Positions 13,070 to 23,634 of a stretch of DNA of 64,000 bases are shown piece after piece (position 1 is the first letter of the stretch; every line of letters begins with the position of its first letter). The notes under the pieces are model-generated. The model was not told the DNA's origin and did not search any database. It saw only the letters and a program-made list of their open reading frames with translations. The translations under genes and the position numbers were made by a program. Origin of the DNA: Sipunculus nudus (taxonomy: Eukaryota; Annelida; Sipuncula; Golfingiida; Sipunculidae); assembly GCA_026874595.1 (NCBI GenBank), contig CM049316.1, positions 990,001-1,054,000 on the forward strand. Reading direction: 5' to 3'.

Positions 13070-13440
13070 AAAAAAATAGGAAAATATTTGAATACAGGTG
13101 GTGCCACCACTTTTCGGGAACTGACAAAACTAGTAATGGTCAATATTCAAGGGAAGATTCATGACAATCCATGCATTAATTATCAAGATATTGGAGGATT
13201 TGTATTATATTTTTATAATTCTGGAGGGTAATTTAAAGCCCCATAGCTGGGAAGTTATAGGTCGCAGAGACCTTATTTTAGGTTTCCAAGGAGATTTTTT
13301 ATTGACCTCCCTGGATGTTCACTTGGAGGTTTCTAGGTCCAGCAGTTACGATTTGTGCCCTGCTAACGGATGGCCCGACGGACGACGGACAAGGCACCAT
13401 TCCTATACCTCAGTTGACCTACAGTCAGATGAGCTAAAAA
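13070..13440 (+). mobile_element. Short Helentron-like copy: one monomer plus tail
   Basis: One monomer of the type found at 24960-27100 begins with GGTGGTGCCACC (13098-13109) and continues through CCCCATAGCT and GATTTGTGCCCTGCTAACGG. A short ACGG stretch (13376-13390) and a degenerate hairpin (13407-13433) end in GAGCTAAAAA. The 3' end abuts integrase-coding sequence at 13441, so it marks an insertion or rearrangement within the retrotransposon. Confidence 0.6.
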
Positions 13441-13444
13441 AATC

Positions 13445-13672
13445 ATGATTAGGACTTATTGCTATGACACACAAAAAGACTGGAATGAAGGAATCCACCT
13501 ATTGCTGTTTGCTGTCAGAGAATCTTTTCAAGAGTCCTTGGGTTTCAGTCCCTTTGAACTAGTTTTTGGACACTCAGTTCGCAGTCCATTAAAACTGCTT
13601 AAAGAAAAACACTTGTGTGAAAATCCTCATTCTCTTAGTTTGTTGCAATATATTTCAGACTTTTGCACTTAA
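13445..13672 (+). pseudogene. Retrotransposon integrase core end, fragment
   Basis: The 75-residue frame contains DWNEGI at residues 12-17, then LLFAVRESFQESLGFSPFEL and VFGHSVRSPLK. These match the end of the catalytic core of gypsy-type integrases, the enzyme that inserts the cDNA into host DNA. The catalytic D,D,E residues lie upstream and are missing because another element's tail ends at 13440. The frame stops at 13670, and the coding sequence then continues in broken form. Not functional. Confidence 0.8.
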
Positions 13673-14210
13673 CTACACAATGCTTGTGAGATTGATAAGT
13701 AGGATGTTTGAGCCTGGCGAAAAGGTCCTTGCCTTACTACCAATTCCCTGGCAGACCTCTGCAAGCTAGGTATTTTGGTCCTAACATTGTTGACAAGAAG
13801 GTGAATGATTTAAATTACATACTGTTGACACCAGATAAGCGTAACAAAAAACAACTGTGCCATGTTAACATGTTGAAACCATATTATGACAGAAATAGCA
13901 CATCAGATGTTGTACATAATGTTATTGCTGTTAACTGTGTAAAAACTGACCCTGACCCAGTTAAAGTAGATACTGATTGTAAGTGTGATGTAGACATTCA
14001 GTGTGGAACAGTGCCACTAAAAAACTCAGACGTGCTTAACAACCTGGATGCCAAACTGTCACACCTTACCGCACAGAAACTGCTGCGGAATTACAAACAT
14101 TTGATTAGTGACATTCCAATGTGAACTAACATATTGTGCCTCAACTTTGATGTTTGCGAGGCAAGAGCAGTCAAGCAGCATCCTTATAGACTGAATCCAG
14201 ACTAGAATAT
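13673..14210 (+). pseudogene. Integrase C-terminus plus pre-RT linker, broken
   Basis: After the stop at 13670, coding similarity continues with LHNACEID (about 13672-13697). A stretch is then lost, and FEPGEKVLALLPIP follows (about 13708-13750). An extra base near 13748 shifts into the frame that encodes PLQARYFGP and, later, LCHVNMLKPYYD. This is the GPY/F-type integrase C-terminal module. The same frame runs on to LRNYKHLISDIP (to 14120), a stop at 14124, then EARAVKQHPYRLNP, which is the segment that normally lies just before gypsy reverse transcriptase. One continuous frame joining integrase end and pre-RT linker is the main evidence for the unusual domain order. Coding similarity ends near 14205. 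Confidence 0.75.
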
Positions 14211-15530
14211 CAGCAGAAGCTGACAAAAGCCCTCAGCCAAAAGAACAGTGTTTAGAGGTGGTAACAGTAACAAGTACTAAATATCTGTTCTCACATGGAT
14301 GTATATACCTGTACATGGCTCAGTTATAAATTTAAAATGGAGAGGTATGTACAATGATTCATAACAATCCACCAAATGCTTCCTGAAAAATAAACTTCTA
14401 AGTTTTATTCTATTATCAGCTCTGTGACCTTGAAAAGTAGGTCAAGGTCACCCATCTTCGAACTTGACCGAGATTTTGTCGATATACATCTTCACCAAAG
14501 AAATAAATTCCTATTGTGAATCCTTTTAGAGATATCCCACTCACAATGCCAAAGTTGAAAAATCCAAGAAAAATTAGTTAAAAATCAGAAATTGCAGGTG
14601 GCGCCCCCAAACTTGTGCAGCAGTTACAGACCATCACTCCCTATGATCATAGTAAGTATTGTGAAATCCAGCCAATGGTTCCTGAGAAATAAGCTTCTAA
14701 ATGTATTTTCTATAATCAGCTCTAAAACGTAGAAAAATAGGTCAAGGTCACCCATCTTCAAACTTGACTGAGATTTTGTCGATATACATCTTCACCAAAG
14801 AAATAAAATTCCTATTGTGAATCCTTTTTAAGATATCCCGCTCACAAGCCCAAAGTTGAAAATCAGATAAAAATTCATTAAAAATCAGATATTGTAGGTG
14901 GCACCACCAAACTTGTGTAGCAGGTACAGATTATCAATCCCAATAATCATAGTAAGTTTTGTGAAAATCCATCAAATGGTTCCTGAGTAATAAGCATCTA
15001 AGTATTTTTCTATAATCAGCTCTAAAATGTAGAAAAATAGGTCAAAGTCACCCATCTTCGAACTTGACCAAGATTTTGTCGATATACATCTTTACCAAGG
15101 AAATAAAATTCTGACGGTGAATCATTTTCAAGATATCCCGCTAACAAACCCAAAGTTGAAAATCAGATATAAATTCATTAAAAATCAGACATTGTAGGTG
15201 GCGCCACCAAACTTGTGTAGCAGGTACAGATTATCATTCCCAATAATCATAGTAAGTTTTGTGAAAATCCATCAAATGGTTCCTGAGTTATAAGCATCTA
15301 AGTGTTTTTCTATAATCAGCTCTAAAATAGAAAAATAGGTCAAGGTCACCCATCTTCGAACTTGACCAAGATTTTGTCAATATACATCTTTACCGAGGAA
15401 ATAAAATTCTGACGGTGAATCATTTTCAAGATATCCTGCTCACAAGGTAAGATATAACGAACGCTGGACGGATGGACGGACGGCTGGACGGACGGACAGC
15501 TTGGGTGACGACAAGGGCTGAGGGCTAAAA
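14211..15530 (+). mobile_element. Inserted element with 300-bp tandem monomers
   Basis: About 3.7 copies of a 300-bp monomer, visible from ATAATCAGCTCT recurring every 300 bases. Each carries AGGTCAAGGTCA or a close variant (14439, 14739, 15039, 15337) and a GGTGGCGCCACC-type palindrome (perfect at 15197-15208). It ends with an ACGG stretch (15464-15498) and GGGCTAAAAA without an obvious hairpin. It sits between the pre-RT linker and RT of the retrotransposon, so it is a nested insertion. Confidence 0.7.
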
Positions 15531-16335
15531 AGCAAAAGTATCTACAGGATGAGATTTAAACTGTGGTTGGCTTTATATTTACGGGGCTCAATTTTCGCGC
15601 TTAAGCAATTTTTCATAGTTTCACATGGTTGCATTTTCGCTATGGAGCATATATTTATATTTTAATTAACACCAAAATAGGTATGAATTCTCTATTACGC
15701 AAAGTTATGTTTTGCTTGAACAATGAGCGTCACTGCAGGAATCTGGTGATGCCGCTTCAGAGGGTGTTGGTTTCACAGTTTGGCCATTGCATATCAATAT
15801 AAATAGGATGCTCCACCTTGATAATATCATCTTCCCATTACAAAATAGAAACATTGTTCCATGGAAATAACAAGTTGGTTAACAGATGGGGCCATTACTC
15901 TGAAGCGGCAGCGCACAGAAGGTCTGCCTGAAACCTGTGAGCGTGAATGTGAAAAAGAGCAAAGTAACTTTAAGCAGCGAATGATCATATCGACCGACAG
16001 CCGACAAAGCGTAAGTGGGCAGAGTTCAAGCAGTTCGACCAAGACAAACGGCTTGCGATTGCAATTTAATAAATAAAATCAGACATGCAGAAATTCAGTT
16101 GAGAACCAAGCATTTTTTTAATATAAAACTTGATCGTGAACACGTCGCAGGCTGTGATCAACATGATCGTCATTTGGATTATATTTATTTCCAACTAATG
16201 CCCATTATTGCCACCTGGTGGCAACTATAGAGATTATTTTCCCATGACAGCAAGGTTTTATATCTGCGTGGTTTCAATTTCGCAGCTTTTCCCCTACCAC
16301 AAATATTGCTAATTTTAAACCACCGCTAATAACAA
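15531..16335. other. AT-rich insert, possible small DNA element
   Basis: This stretch still separates the pre-RT linker from RT. Both ends carry 'cgc...aattttcgc'-like sequence in opposite sense (about 15580-15605 and 16265-16295), suggestive of an eroded small inverted-repeat element, but exact ends and a target duplication are not seen. Short open frames on both strands at 15827-16230 overlap and look non-coding. Confidence 0.35.
16211..16224 (+). promoter_or_regulatory. CTCF-like motif candidate
   Basis: CCACCTGGTGGCAA agrees with the bilaterian CTCF core consensus (CCASYAGRKGGCRS) at 12 of 14 positions and sits in the near-palindrome TTGCCACCTGGTGGCAA. This is a sequence match only; occupancy is unknown. 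Confidence 0.3.
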
Positions 16336-16336
16336 A

Positions 16337-17046
16337 TTAAGCCAACTACAGTATTTGCTGGACAATGATTTTATTGAACCTAGTAACAGTAACTGGAGTT
16401 CCATGTATTCTTGTGCCAAAACCTGATGGAAGTTACAGTATGTGCACAAATTATCAAAAACTGAACTCTGTCACCAAGACTTACATGTTCCCGATTCCGA
16501 GGATCGATGATTGTATTGATAGAATTGGTAGCTCCAGATATGTTTCCGAGTTTGACTTGCTAAAAGGATTCTGGCAAGTTCTGCTGACAGAACGAGCAAA
16601 TGAAGTATCCGCATTTGTGACTCCACAAGGACTGTACCAGTATAAAGTAATGCCATTTGGCATGAAGAACTGGCCAGCCACGTTCCAGCATCTCATCCAT
16701 ATGGTTGTCAAGGATATTCAGGGCTGCCACACATATATTGATGACCTTATTGTGTACAGAGACACCTGGGAGAAACATCTGCAAATTCTTCCCTACCTCT
16801 TCGAAAGACTCAGTGAAGCATGTCTGACCATCAACTTAGTAAAATCTGAGTTCAGTCATGCACCAGTAACATTTTTGGGTCATATTGTAGGGCAGGGTCA
16901 GGTAAAACCTGTTCATGCTAAAATAAGTGCTATTTCTGCATTTCTTAGACCAGAAAACAAAAAGAAAATAATGTGTTCTCTCGGTATGGTTGGATATTAC
17001 AGGAAGTTTTGTCCAAATTTTTCTGCTGTAGCTGAACCTTTTGACT
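16337..17046 (+). pseudogene. Ty3/gypsy reverse transcriptase, frameshifted
   Basis: The longest open frame of the window (227 residues from 16365). In order: LVPKPDGSY (residues 16-24), the palm block PIPRIDDCIDRIG, SEFDLLKGFWQV, FVTPQGLYQYKVMPFGMKN, the active-site box YIDD (124-127, bases 16734-16745), FLGHIV, and the thumb segment VGYYRKFCPNFS. Similarity starts upstream of the first ATG at about 16337 (LQYLLDNDFIEP in another frame), with a one-base loss near 16400. A base gain at about 17041 causes the stop at 17046. The active-site aspartates survive, but the protein cannot be made intact. Confidence 0.9.
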
Positions 17047-17515
17047 AATTTGTTAAAGAAGAAACAAAAGTTTGTATGGAATGTTCAATGTGAAAATGCA
17101 TTTCAGAATTTGAAAGCAATTCTGCAAAGTTCACCAGTTTTGTTAGCTCCAGACTGTTCTGTACCTTTAAGATACCTGTAGATGCGAGTGATACTGCTGC
17201 TGGTGCTGTGTTGTTTCAAGAAGGCAATGATGGCATAGATCATCCAATATGTTATTTTTCAAGAAAGTTTAATGTAAACCAGAAAAACTACTCCACTGTT
17301 GAAAAAGAATGTTTGGCTTTGATTTTGGCATTGCAACATTTTGAAGTTTATGTTACTTCATCAGTCAAGCAGATCATTGTCTTCAGTGATCACAATCCCC
17401 TCACGTTCATGAACAGGTTGAAGTGTGGAGGTCAAATATTGTTGAAATGGGATGATCTTTTAGATGTTGTAAAATTTAGTGATTGTGATCGCGAGAAGAA
17501 TGTTTTTTTTTTTTA
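17042..17515 (+). pseudogene. Retrotransposon RNase H, broken
   Basis: Coding similarity continues in a new frame after 17041 (LKKKQKFVWN... to about 17167). A second shift near 17167 enters the frame with VDASD (17178-17192), then CYFSRKFN, YSTVEKECLALILAL and FSDHNPL. These are the conserved blocks of the RNase H fold that follows reverse transcriptase and degrades the RNA of the hybrid. The frame ends at 17516 in a T-rich tract about 20 bases before the polypurine tract, so RNase H appears to be the last pol domain. Confidence 0.85.
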
Positions 17516-17533
17516 AACTTTCTTTTTTCTTAC

Positions 17534-17544
17534 AGGAGGGGGAG
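17534..17544 (+). other. Polypurine tract of the retrotransposon
   Basis: AGGAGGGGGAG lies directly before the TGTTACAG start of the LTR. This is the expected position for the primer of plus-strand DNA synthesis. Confidence 0.75.
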
Positions 17545-18386
17545 TGTTACAGATGTCTCTTTTATTGTAAGTGCAGCGCTAGCATTGTCTGTTGCTGTGG
17601 CAACATAGCCCGGCCGACGCGTGGGGTCTGATGTGTAGGCAGAGCGGTCATGTTAGTCTGGGGCTTTCTCGCCTGGCCGAGCCGGGCTGGCCCACGTGTG
17701 AACCCTGATATGTAGAAACACAGCAATGTTGTTCTAGATGTTTCCTGTAACACGTGTGTACTGTGTATCATGTTAGGTTCTTTGGATTGTTCGAGAAATG
17801 GAAAGTTCTCGGCTTGGGATGAAAGTTATAAATAGGGGGCTGTGTTTTAGAGCCAAGGAGAAAAATTTTCCAGCAGGCACGGAAGAGTGTGTGTCAGTTT
17901 GCGGGACCTTTTCTGATACATGCAGCAGTTTTAGGTCTTCTTCAGAATTTATGACAGATATTATATAGTCTTCACTTTACCTTTTGGATCACTGCCAGGA
18001 TTTCACTTTTGGATTACAGTAGGTTGATTTTGTGATTACACTGGACTGTTATTCCCTGAGAAGATTTGTGAGATTTGTTCATCCAGCTTATACATTTTAA
18101 TGGACTTGTTGCTGGGACAGTGGTAGTATCCAGGTACTGTCAATTTGTTTATTATGCTGTGTGATTGTATTGATTTGCTGTTATACTGTTATTTTATGTG
18201 TAATCGTATTGAATAAGTGTTTTGTAACATTAGGGTTGTTTTAAGAATAATTATAGTTATTTGTTAACAAAAAACCACTGACTTCTGTATTCATTCCCGT
18301 AGATATTTCACGCTGTCTAGTGTTACAGAATCTGATATTTTTGTTCGTCACGCATACGTGATCTGTTGATGTTAGGTTCTGTAACA
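17545..18386 (+). repeat. 3' LTR of the Ty3/gypsy element
   Basis: It starts with TGTTACAG directly after the polypurine tract. It contains a TATA box and has no open frame of note. The end is uncertain: CTGTAACA at 18379-18386 is the reverse complement of the start and ends in CA, giving 842 bp, while a second TGTTACA lies at 18321-18327. The sequence 18321-18386 by itself has 10-bp perfect inverted ends (TGTTACAGAA and TTCTGTAACA). No second LTR is in the window. Confidence 0.7.
17827..17835 (+). promoter_or_regulatory. LTR TATA box
   Basis: TATAAATAG, about 280 bases inside the LTR, would place transcription start near 17860 and define the U3/R border there. The position fits a retrotransposon promoter. 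Confidence 0.55.
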
Positions 18387-18516
18387 GATGTCATAGTTAC
18401 CTTACAAACAAAACACTTGTCTACGTCAGTGTCTTGTCTGAGATTTTATCTTGTGCTCTGCTGTGCCTATTATTACTTCAGACATCTGCTCTTCATGGTC
18501 TGTTTTCATAATGAAA

Positions 18517-19624
18517 CTAGAATACGGGTAGTCAACAAGCGACTACCTGTATCCGCCAAAATCAAAGTAGGTGGGGTGAAGTGAGGCATGGATTGAGTGG
18601 CAAGGGGAAATAGAGTTAGATGTGTTACATATTAGCATGTATGTCTGCCAAAAAAATGATTGTAGGTGGCACAACCTGTTATTTGAATGAGAAACTATCC
18701 AAGATGTATACACATGCAAAATTTCAGGTGGATAAGTCAAACCACTGCATAGATATGAGTGATTTTATCCCACAGCAGACAAACAGACGGACGCTGTGCA
18801 AAAATGGTTGCAGGTGGCGCCACCAGTTTTGTGATAAAGAGCTATGTGAGATCTAAACACATGCAAATTTTCAGGAAGATGCGTCAAACCAGTCGGGAGA
18901 TATTAGAAGGGATATCTGCAGCATGAATGTGAATGTAGGTGGCGCCACCTGACATAAAATCAAGAAAGCTATCCAGGATGTATACGCATGCCTAATTTCA
19001 GGTGAATAAGTCAAACCACTGCTGAGATATGAGTGATTTTAATAAAAGTCAAACGAACAGATGGACCCTGTGCAAAAATGGTTGCAGGTGGTGCCACCAG
19101 TTTCTTGTATGATAAGAGCTATGTGAGATCTAAACACATGCAAATTTTCAGGAAGATACGTCAAACCAGTCTTGAGATATTAGCATGGATGTCTGAAGCA
19201 TGAATGTGAATGTAGATGGCGCCCCTGTCATAAAATCAAGAAAGCTATCCAGGATATATACGCATGCTGAATTTCAGGTGAATTAGCAAAGGCAGACAAA
19301 CAGATGGACGCTATGCAAAAATGGTTGCAGGTGGCGCCATGCTTTTTTGTGTATGCTATAAAGCTATCCAATGGCTACATTTGTCCAAAGATATGTGAGT
19401 TAATGTGTCAAAACAGATGCATATATGGAAGCACTGGAGGGAGGAAAGGTCAGAGGTCAATGCCAAATGGTTAGGCACCAGTTCACATGTGACCTGATAA
19501 TTGGTGTAAGTTTTGAAAAAATCGGTCCACTAGTCTCAGAGGAGTTCTCCGGAAATGAATACGGCAGCGGCGGAACCCGGTCAAAAACAGTATCGACAAA
19601 ACTTTGTTTTGGCAGATACAATGA
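18517..19624 (-). mobile_element. Non-autonomous Helitron, copy 1
   Basis: Read on the minus strand it begins TCATTGTATC (preceded by A), ends CTAG (plus 18517-18520, followed by T), and has a 7-bp stem hairpin (plus 18527-18533 and 18541-18547, loop 7) six bases before CTAG. These are the canonical Helitron features. The body has tandem monomers with GGTGGCGCCACC palindromes (perfect at 18813-18824 and 18938-18949). Two other copies, at 54848-56274 and 59001-59688, share the same ends. No Rep/helicase is encoded, so it would depend on an autonomous partner. Confidence 0.75.
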
Positions 19625-19810
19625 TGTGAGTGTTTTTTTAATAATTATACATATAGTGGAGAAGAATAGTGATATAAACATTATAATTGAAGAATAATTA
19701 TATCAAGAAGATTTAATAAAATGGAGAAATTAAGCACTAGTTGGGATCAATGTCCAGCATCAAAGGGACATGTGTGGCATCCCCAGAGGTGTTATTGCTG
19801 TTGCCTATTG

Positions 19811-19964
19811 AGGGGAAGCCCATTGTACTTGCAAGGGAAGCCCATTGTACTTGCAGGGGAAGCCCATTGTACTTGCAGGGGAAGCCCATTGTATTTGCAG
19901 GGGAAGCCCATTGTACTTGCAGGGGAAGCCCATTGTACTTGCAGGGGAAGCCCATTGTACTTGC
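19811..19964. repeat. 22-bp tandem repeat, 7 copies
   Basis: Unit AGGGGAAGCCCATTGTACTT followed by GC. Seven copies with almost no divergence. Because 22 is not a multiple of 3, every frame through it stays open, which explains several overlapping open frames on both strands. Confidence 0.95.
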
Positions 19965-20612
19965 GGTCTGTCATTATCACGACACCTTGTAAAAAGTCAG
20001 ACAGTACAATTGCTGAGTCATATGCTGTTTGTAGCAGCTAAGTCTAAGCATTGGTGTGCTTGAATTTTTCATGTAATTTTATGCAAGCGGAAGTTAAGAT
20101 TTAATGCATGCACTTATTCTCATTAAAAGATATATATGGGCAGTCACAGGCTACCAAACCCTTATATAGTGGTTGAAACACTGTGTGATTATTGAGTCCT
20201 GCTGCTTTCAATCTCAGCCTGTCAAGAGCAATTAATTAAAGCTGTTCAGGGTATATATAATATTGGATAGTAACATGTTTTTATTTGTAAATGACTTTGT
20301 GGCACAGTAACACTGTTATTTTTATTTTTCCTGAAAAGTTAAGTTTATCTGCTTGCCATTGATGTTATGTTTTTTGTGTGTAACTTGTCAGTGTACTAAG
20401 CAAACTGATCCTAAAGATGGTCAATTTTTGCAGATTTTTTTTCATGCAAGCAAATCCCTGGTGAAATCTAGTTCAATACCACGTTTCCCACAATGATACA
20501 GTACTAACTAAAATTTATATCTAACAAATTCATTAAGAATATTTATCAAGTATTGGACTGACATGACAACTTCCTTGCCTAGCTATTCTGTGGTATTATG
20601 GCAATGTATGAT
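19965..20612. other. No gene or repeat recognised
   Basis: AT-rich spacer between two tandem arrays. No open frame, tandem structure or family similarity was seen. Confidence 0.5.
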
Positions 20613-21018
20613 GGATAACCCTGGCACAAAAGGCAAGCTCTGGTATCTAGTGTATGAGTGATAACCCTGGCACAAAAGGCAAGCTCTGGTATCTAGTGTA
20701 CGAGGGATAACCCTGGCACAAAAGGCAAGCTCTGGTATCTAGTGTATGAGGGATAACCCTGGCACAAAAGGCAAGCTCTGGTATCTAGTGTATGAGGGAT
20801 AACCCTGGCACAAAAGGCAAGCTCTGGTATCTAGTGTACGAGGGATAACCCTGGTACAAAAGGCAAGCTCTGGTATCTAGTGTATGAGGGATAACCCTGG
20901 CACAAAAGGCAAGCTCTGGTATCTAGTGTATGAGGGATAACCCTGGCACAAAAGGCAAGCTCTGGTATCTAGTGTATGAGGGATAACCCTGGCACAAAAG
21001 GCAAGCTCTGGTAGCTAG
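20613..21018. repeat. 46-bp tandem repeat, about 8.8 copies
   Basis: Unit starts GGATAACCCTGGCACAAAAG and ends GTGTATGAG. Starts at 20613, 20659 and every 46 bases to 20981. Units differ at only one or two positions (CACA/TACA, TATGAG/TACGAG), so the array is young or strongly homogenised. Confidence 0.95.
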
Positions 21019-21052
21019 ATCAAAGAGCTTTCAAGCCTAGGTGTGAGGTTTC

Positions 21053-21975
21053 TGCAATCTGTGATTCCAGTGTTTACTCCATCTTATTATATCTCCTTGA
21101 TTATATACATCAGATGCAATCTGTGATTCCAGTGTTTACTCCATCTTATTATATCTCCTTGATTATATACATCAGATGCAATCTGTGATTCCAGTGTTTA
21201 CTCCATCTTATTATATCTCCTTGATTATATACATCAGATGCAATCTGTGATTCCAGTGTTTACTCCATCTTATTATATCTCCTTGATTATATACATCAGA
21301 TGCAATCTGTGATTCCAGTGTTTACTCCATCTTATTATATCTCCTTGATTATATACATCAGATGCAATCTGTGATTCCAGTGTTTACTCCATCTTATTAT
21401 ATCTCCTTGATTATATACATCAGATGCAATCTGTGATTCCAGTGTTTACTCCATCTTATTATATCTCCTTGATTATATACATCAGATGCAATCTGTGATT
21501 CCAGTGTTTACTCCATCTTATTATATCTCCTTGATTATATACATCAGATGCAATCTGTGATTCCAGTGTTTACTCCATCTTATTATATCTCCTTGATTAT
21601 ATACATCAGATGCAATCTGTGATTCCAGTGTTTACTCCATCTTATTATATCTCCTTGATTATATACATCAGATGCAATCTGTGATTCCAGTGTTTACTCC
21701 ATCTTATTATATCTCCTTGATTATATACATCAGATGCAATCTGTGATTCCAGTGTTAATCCATCTTATTATATCTCCTTGATTATATACATCAGATGCAA
21801 TCTGTGATTCCAGTGTTTACTCCATCTTATTATATCTCCTTGATTATATACATCAGATGCAATCTGTGATTCCAGTGTTTACTCCATCTTATTATATATC
21901 CTTGATTATATACATCAGATGCAATCTGTGATTCCAGTGTTTACTCCATCTTATTATATCTCCTTGGTTATATAT
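21053..21975. repeat. 62-bp tandem repeat, about 15 copies
   Basis: Unit begins TGCAATCTGTGATTCCAG and ends ATATACATCAGA. Period 62 from 21053. Nearly all units are identical; one unit near 21752 is 2 bp short and one has ATATATCC at 21894. It starts 34 bases after the 46-bp array. Confidence 0.95.
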
Positions 21976-22598
21976 TAGTTAAATCACGTAAAAGATTATT
22001 TGATGGGGATTAAAATTATAGGCCTTGGCCTACATCCAAATATACAACAATATGACCTCATGGTGACTATATCTGGGATGTTGTTGTGATGACGATTTAA
22101 ATGACATTGTGGTGACAGTATTTTGGGGGAATATGACACTTGCATGTGGTCAAGTAGAAAACATTTTGATGGTCAACCATGAGATTTTCATTGTCTGTCA
22201 TCCTTATGAAAGCTAGATGACAACAGATAATAGGGACCTCCCACTGCGACTCACCAATCCCTCACAGAGCAAAAGCCATGTTGTCAATAACAATCTGATA
22301 AACAGGCACACACTGATTTGTCACCAGCTGCATGAACACCTGCTGACATGAATCGCTTTCTAACTAAGACCAGTGATGTAGGTCTCATGGATGGACTTCA
22401 AATAGTTGCAGGTCTTGGTTAAAGTAATCATAGGGTTTGGTCTCAAGCTCAGGTCTTTTAAATGATTTGTGCACTGTGGCATGGATCATGGAAATATGGT
22501 TTTATTTGATAACACAATAGACCTGACAATATTTAAGCTTTAGTATTTGTGATTTATAAACAGGTGTGCAGGAACTGAATGTATGCATGGATTATGTG
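21976..22598. other. No gene recognised
   Basis: Mixed sequence without tandem structure or convincing open frame. Confidence 0.5.
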
Positions 22599-22813
22599 TC
22601 AGTTGGACAGGTACCAGTTGGATGGGTCCAAATTAGACGGTCCCATTTGGACGGGTCCGAGTTGGATTGTCCCAGTTGGACGGGTCCTATTTAGACGTTC
22701 TCATTTAGACAGGTCCCAGTTGGACAGGTCCAAGTTGGACAGGTCCTATTTAGACATTCCAATTTAAACAGGTCCCAGTTGGAGAAGTCCCAGTTGGACT
22801 GGTCCCATTTAGA
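22599..22813. repeat. 15-bp minisatellite, about 14 copies
   Basis: Unit CAGTTGGACAGGTCC with variants TTTAGAC, GGGTCC and similar. Because 15 is a multiple of 3 it encodes a degenerate five-residue repeat (QLDRS-like) in one frame. There is no sign of a real gene around it. Confidence 0.85.
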
Positions 22814-23630
22814 TGCCATGTTATATTTACATGACTTTATTAGACATGTAAGTAGCTGGGGACTGAAGCTTTATGAGAATGCCAAACTAAAATAATAAAA
22901 CTTTATATATGTTTATCAAACACGGTATAAGTATATAATTTTATGCAAGCCATGATACCTGTGTACATGAATTACTGTTCAAAGAGCTATAGATTTTTTA
23001 CCTTTATATTGTTTTCTTCCCTGACGTATCTTTCGTGAAAACTGAAATAATTGTATCCCAACAGTATCTGTTTCGTCAGAGTTACAATAATGGGTCAACT
23101 TGCAATCTAATGTCAAATACATTAGCGATATCCACTATAATAACCAATGTTGGGTCGACATTCTATGCCAATTAATGTAAATAAGCAAAATATATATGCT
23201 AGGTTTTCCGTGAATTCTTATTTTTTTCCCGATATATCACATAATCTATGTGCTGCCATATTTTCAGTCAAAAACTATGCAAATTTCCAAGAAAAAAGAG
23301 TAGGAAGTCAGTTTGGAAGCCCCGTACCACATCAGGGATATATGACAGAGAAACCTGCATCTCTGACACGGTCACCACACTTCAAAGGGAAGAAAGGTCA
23401 CTTATAAGATTCACCCTTAATAATTAACTAATTGTTTGAATAACAGGACTAATAAAGTTGCGTTTCACAATGATTGTTACAGTAAGGCATTTTATAACTG
23501 AAGTAAAAACAACCGATTACCCTTTCACACGTGTTTGATTAATCAATTAGACACAAACCCACAAACAAGGAAAAAGAAAAACAGTTACCTTTCTCGGTCC
23601 CTTATTTTATTTAATGAAAATGAGCAGCGA
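22814..23630. other. No gene recognised
   Basis: AT-rich. An 86-residue open frame at 23147-23407 matches nothing I recognise and lacks supporting context. Confidence 0.45.
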
Positions 23631-23634
23631 GGAT

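Larger units (their letters stand above)
13441..18386 (+). mobile_element. Decayed Ty3/gypsy retrotransposon, IN-RT-RH order
   Basis: Visible order on the plus strand: integrase C-terminal half (13445-13865), pre-RT linker (about 14040-14205), a foreign insertion (14211-16335), reverse transcriptase (16337-17046), RNase H (17169-17515), polypurine tract (17534-17544) and LTR (from 17545). Usual Ty3/gypsy elements have integrase last. Integrase before RT is known in the Gmr1 group, so this may be a Gmr1-like element. Gag, protease, the integrase N-terminal half and the 5' LTR are absent. Several frameshifts and stops make it inactive. Confidence 0.7.

Noticed and set aside
17561-17771. Minus-strand 69-residue frame in the LTR
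   Set aside because: It lies in the U3 part of the LTR antisense to the element and has no supporting feature.
19737-20063. Five overlapping open frames on both strands with collagen-like or cysteine-rich repeats
   Set aside because: All cross the 22-bp tandem repeat; a period not divisible by 3 with no stop in any phase opens every frame. No start context, codon pattern or homology.
22599-22813. Pentapeptide-repeat protein
   Set aside because: A 15-bp minisatellite gives a five-residue periodicity by arithmetic alone; the residues do not fit the A(D/N)LXX pattern.
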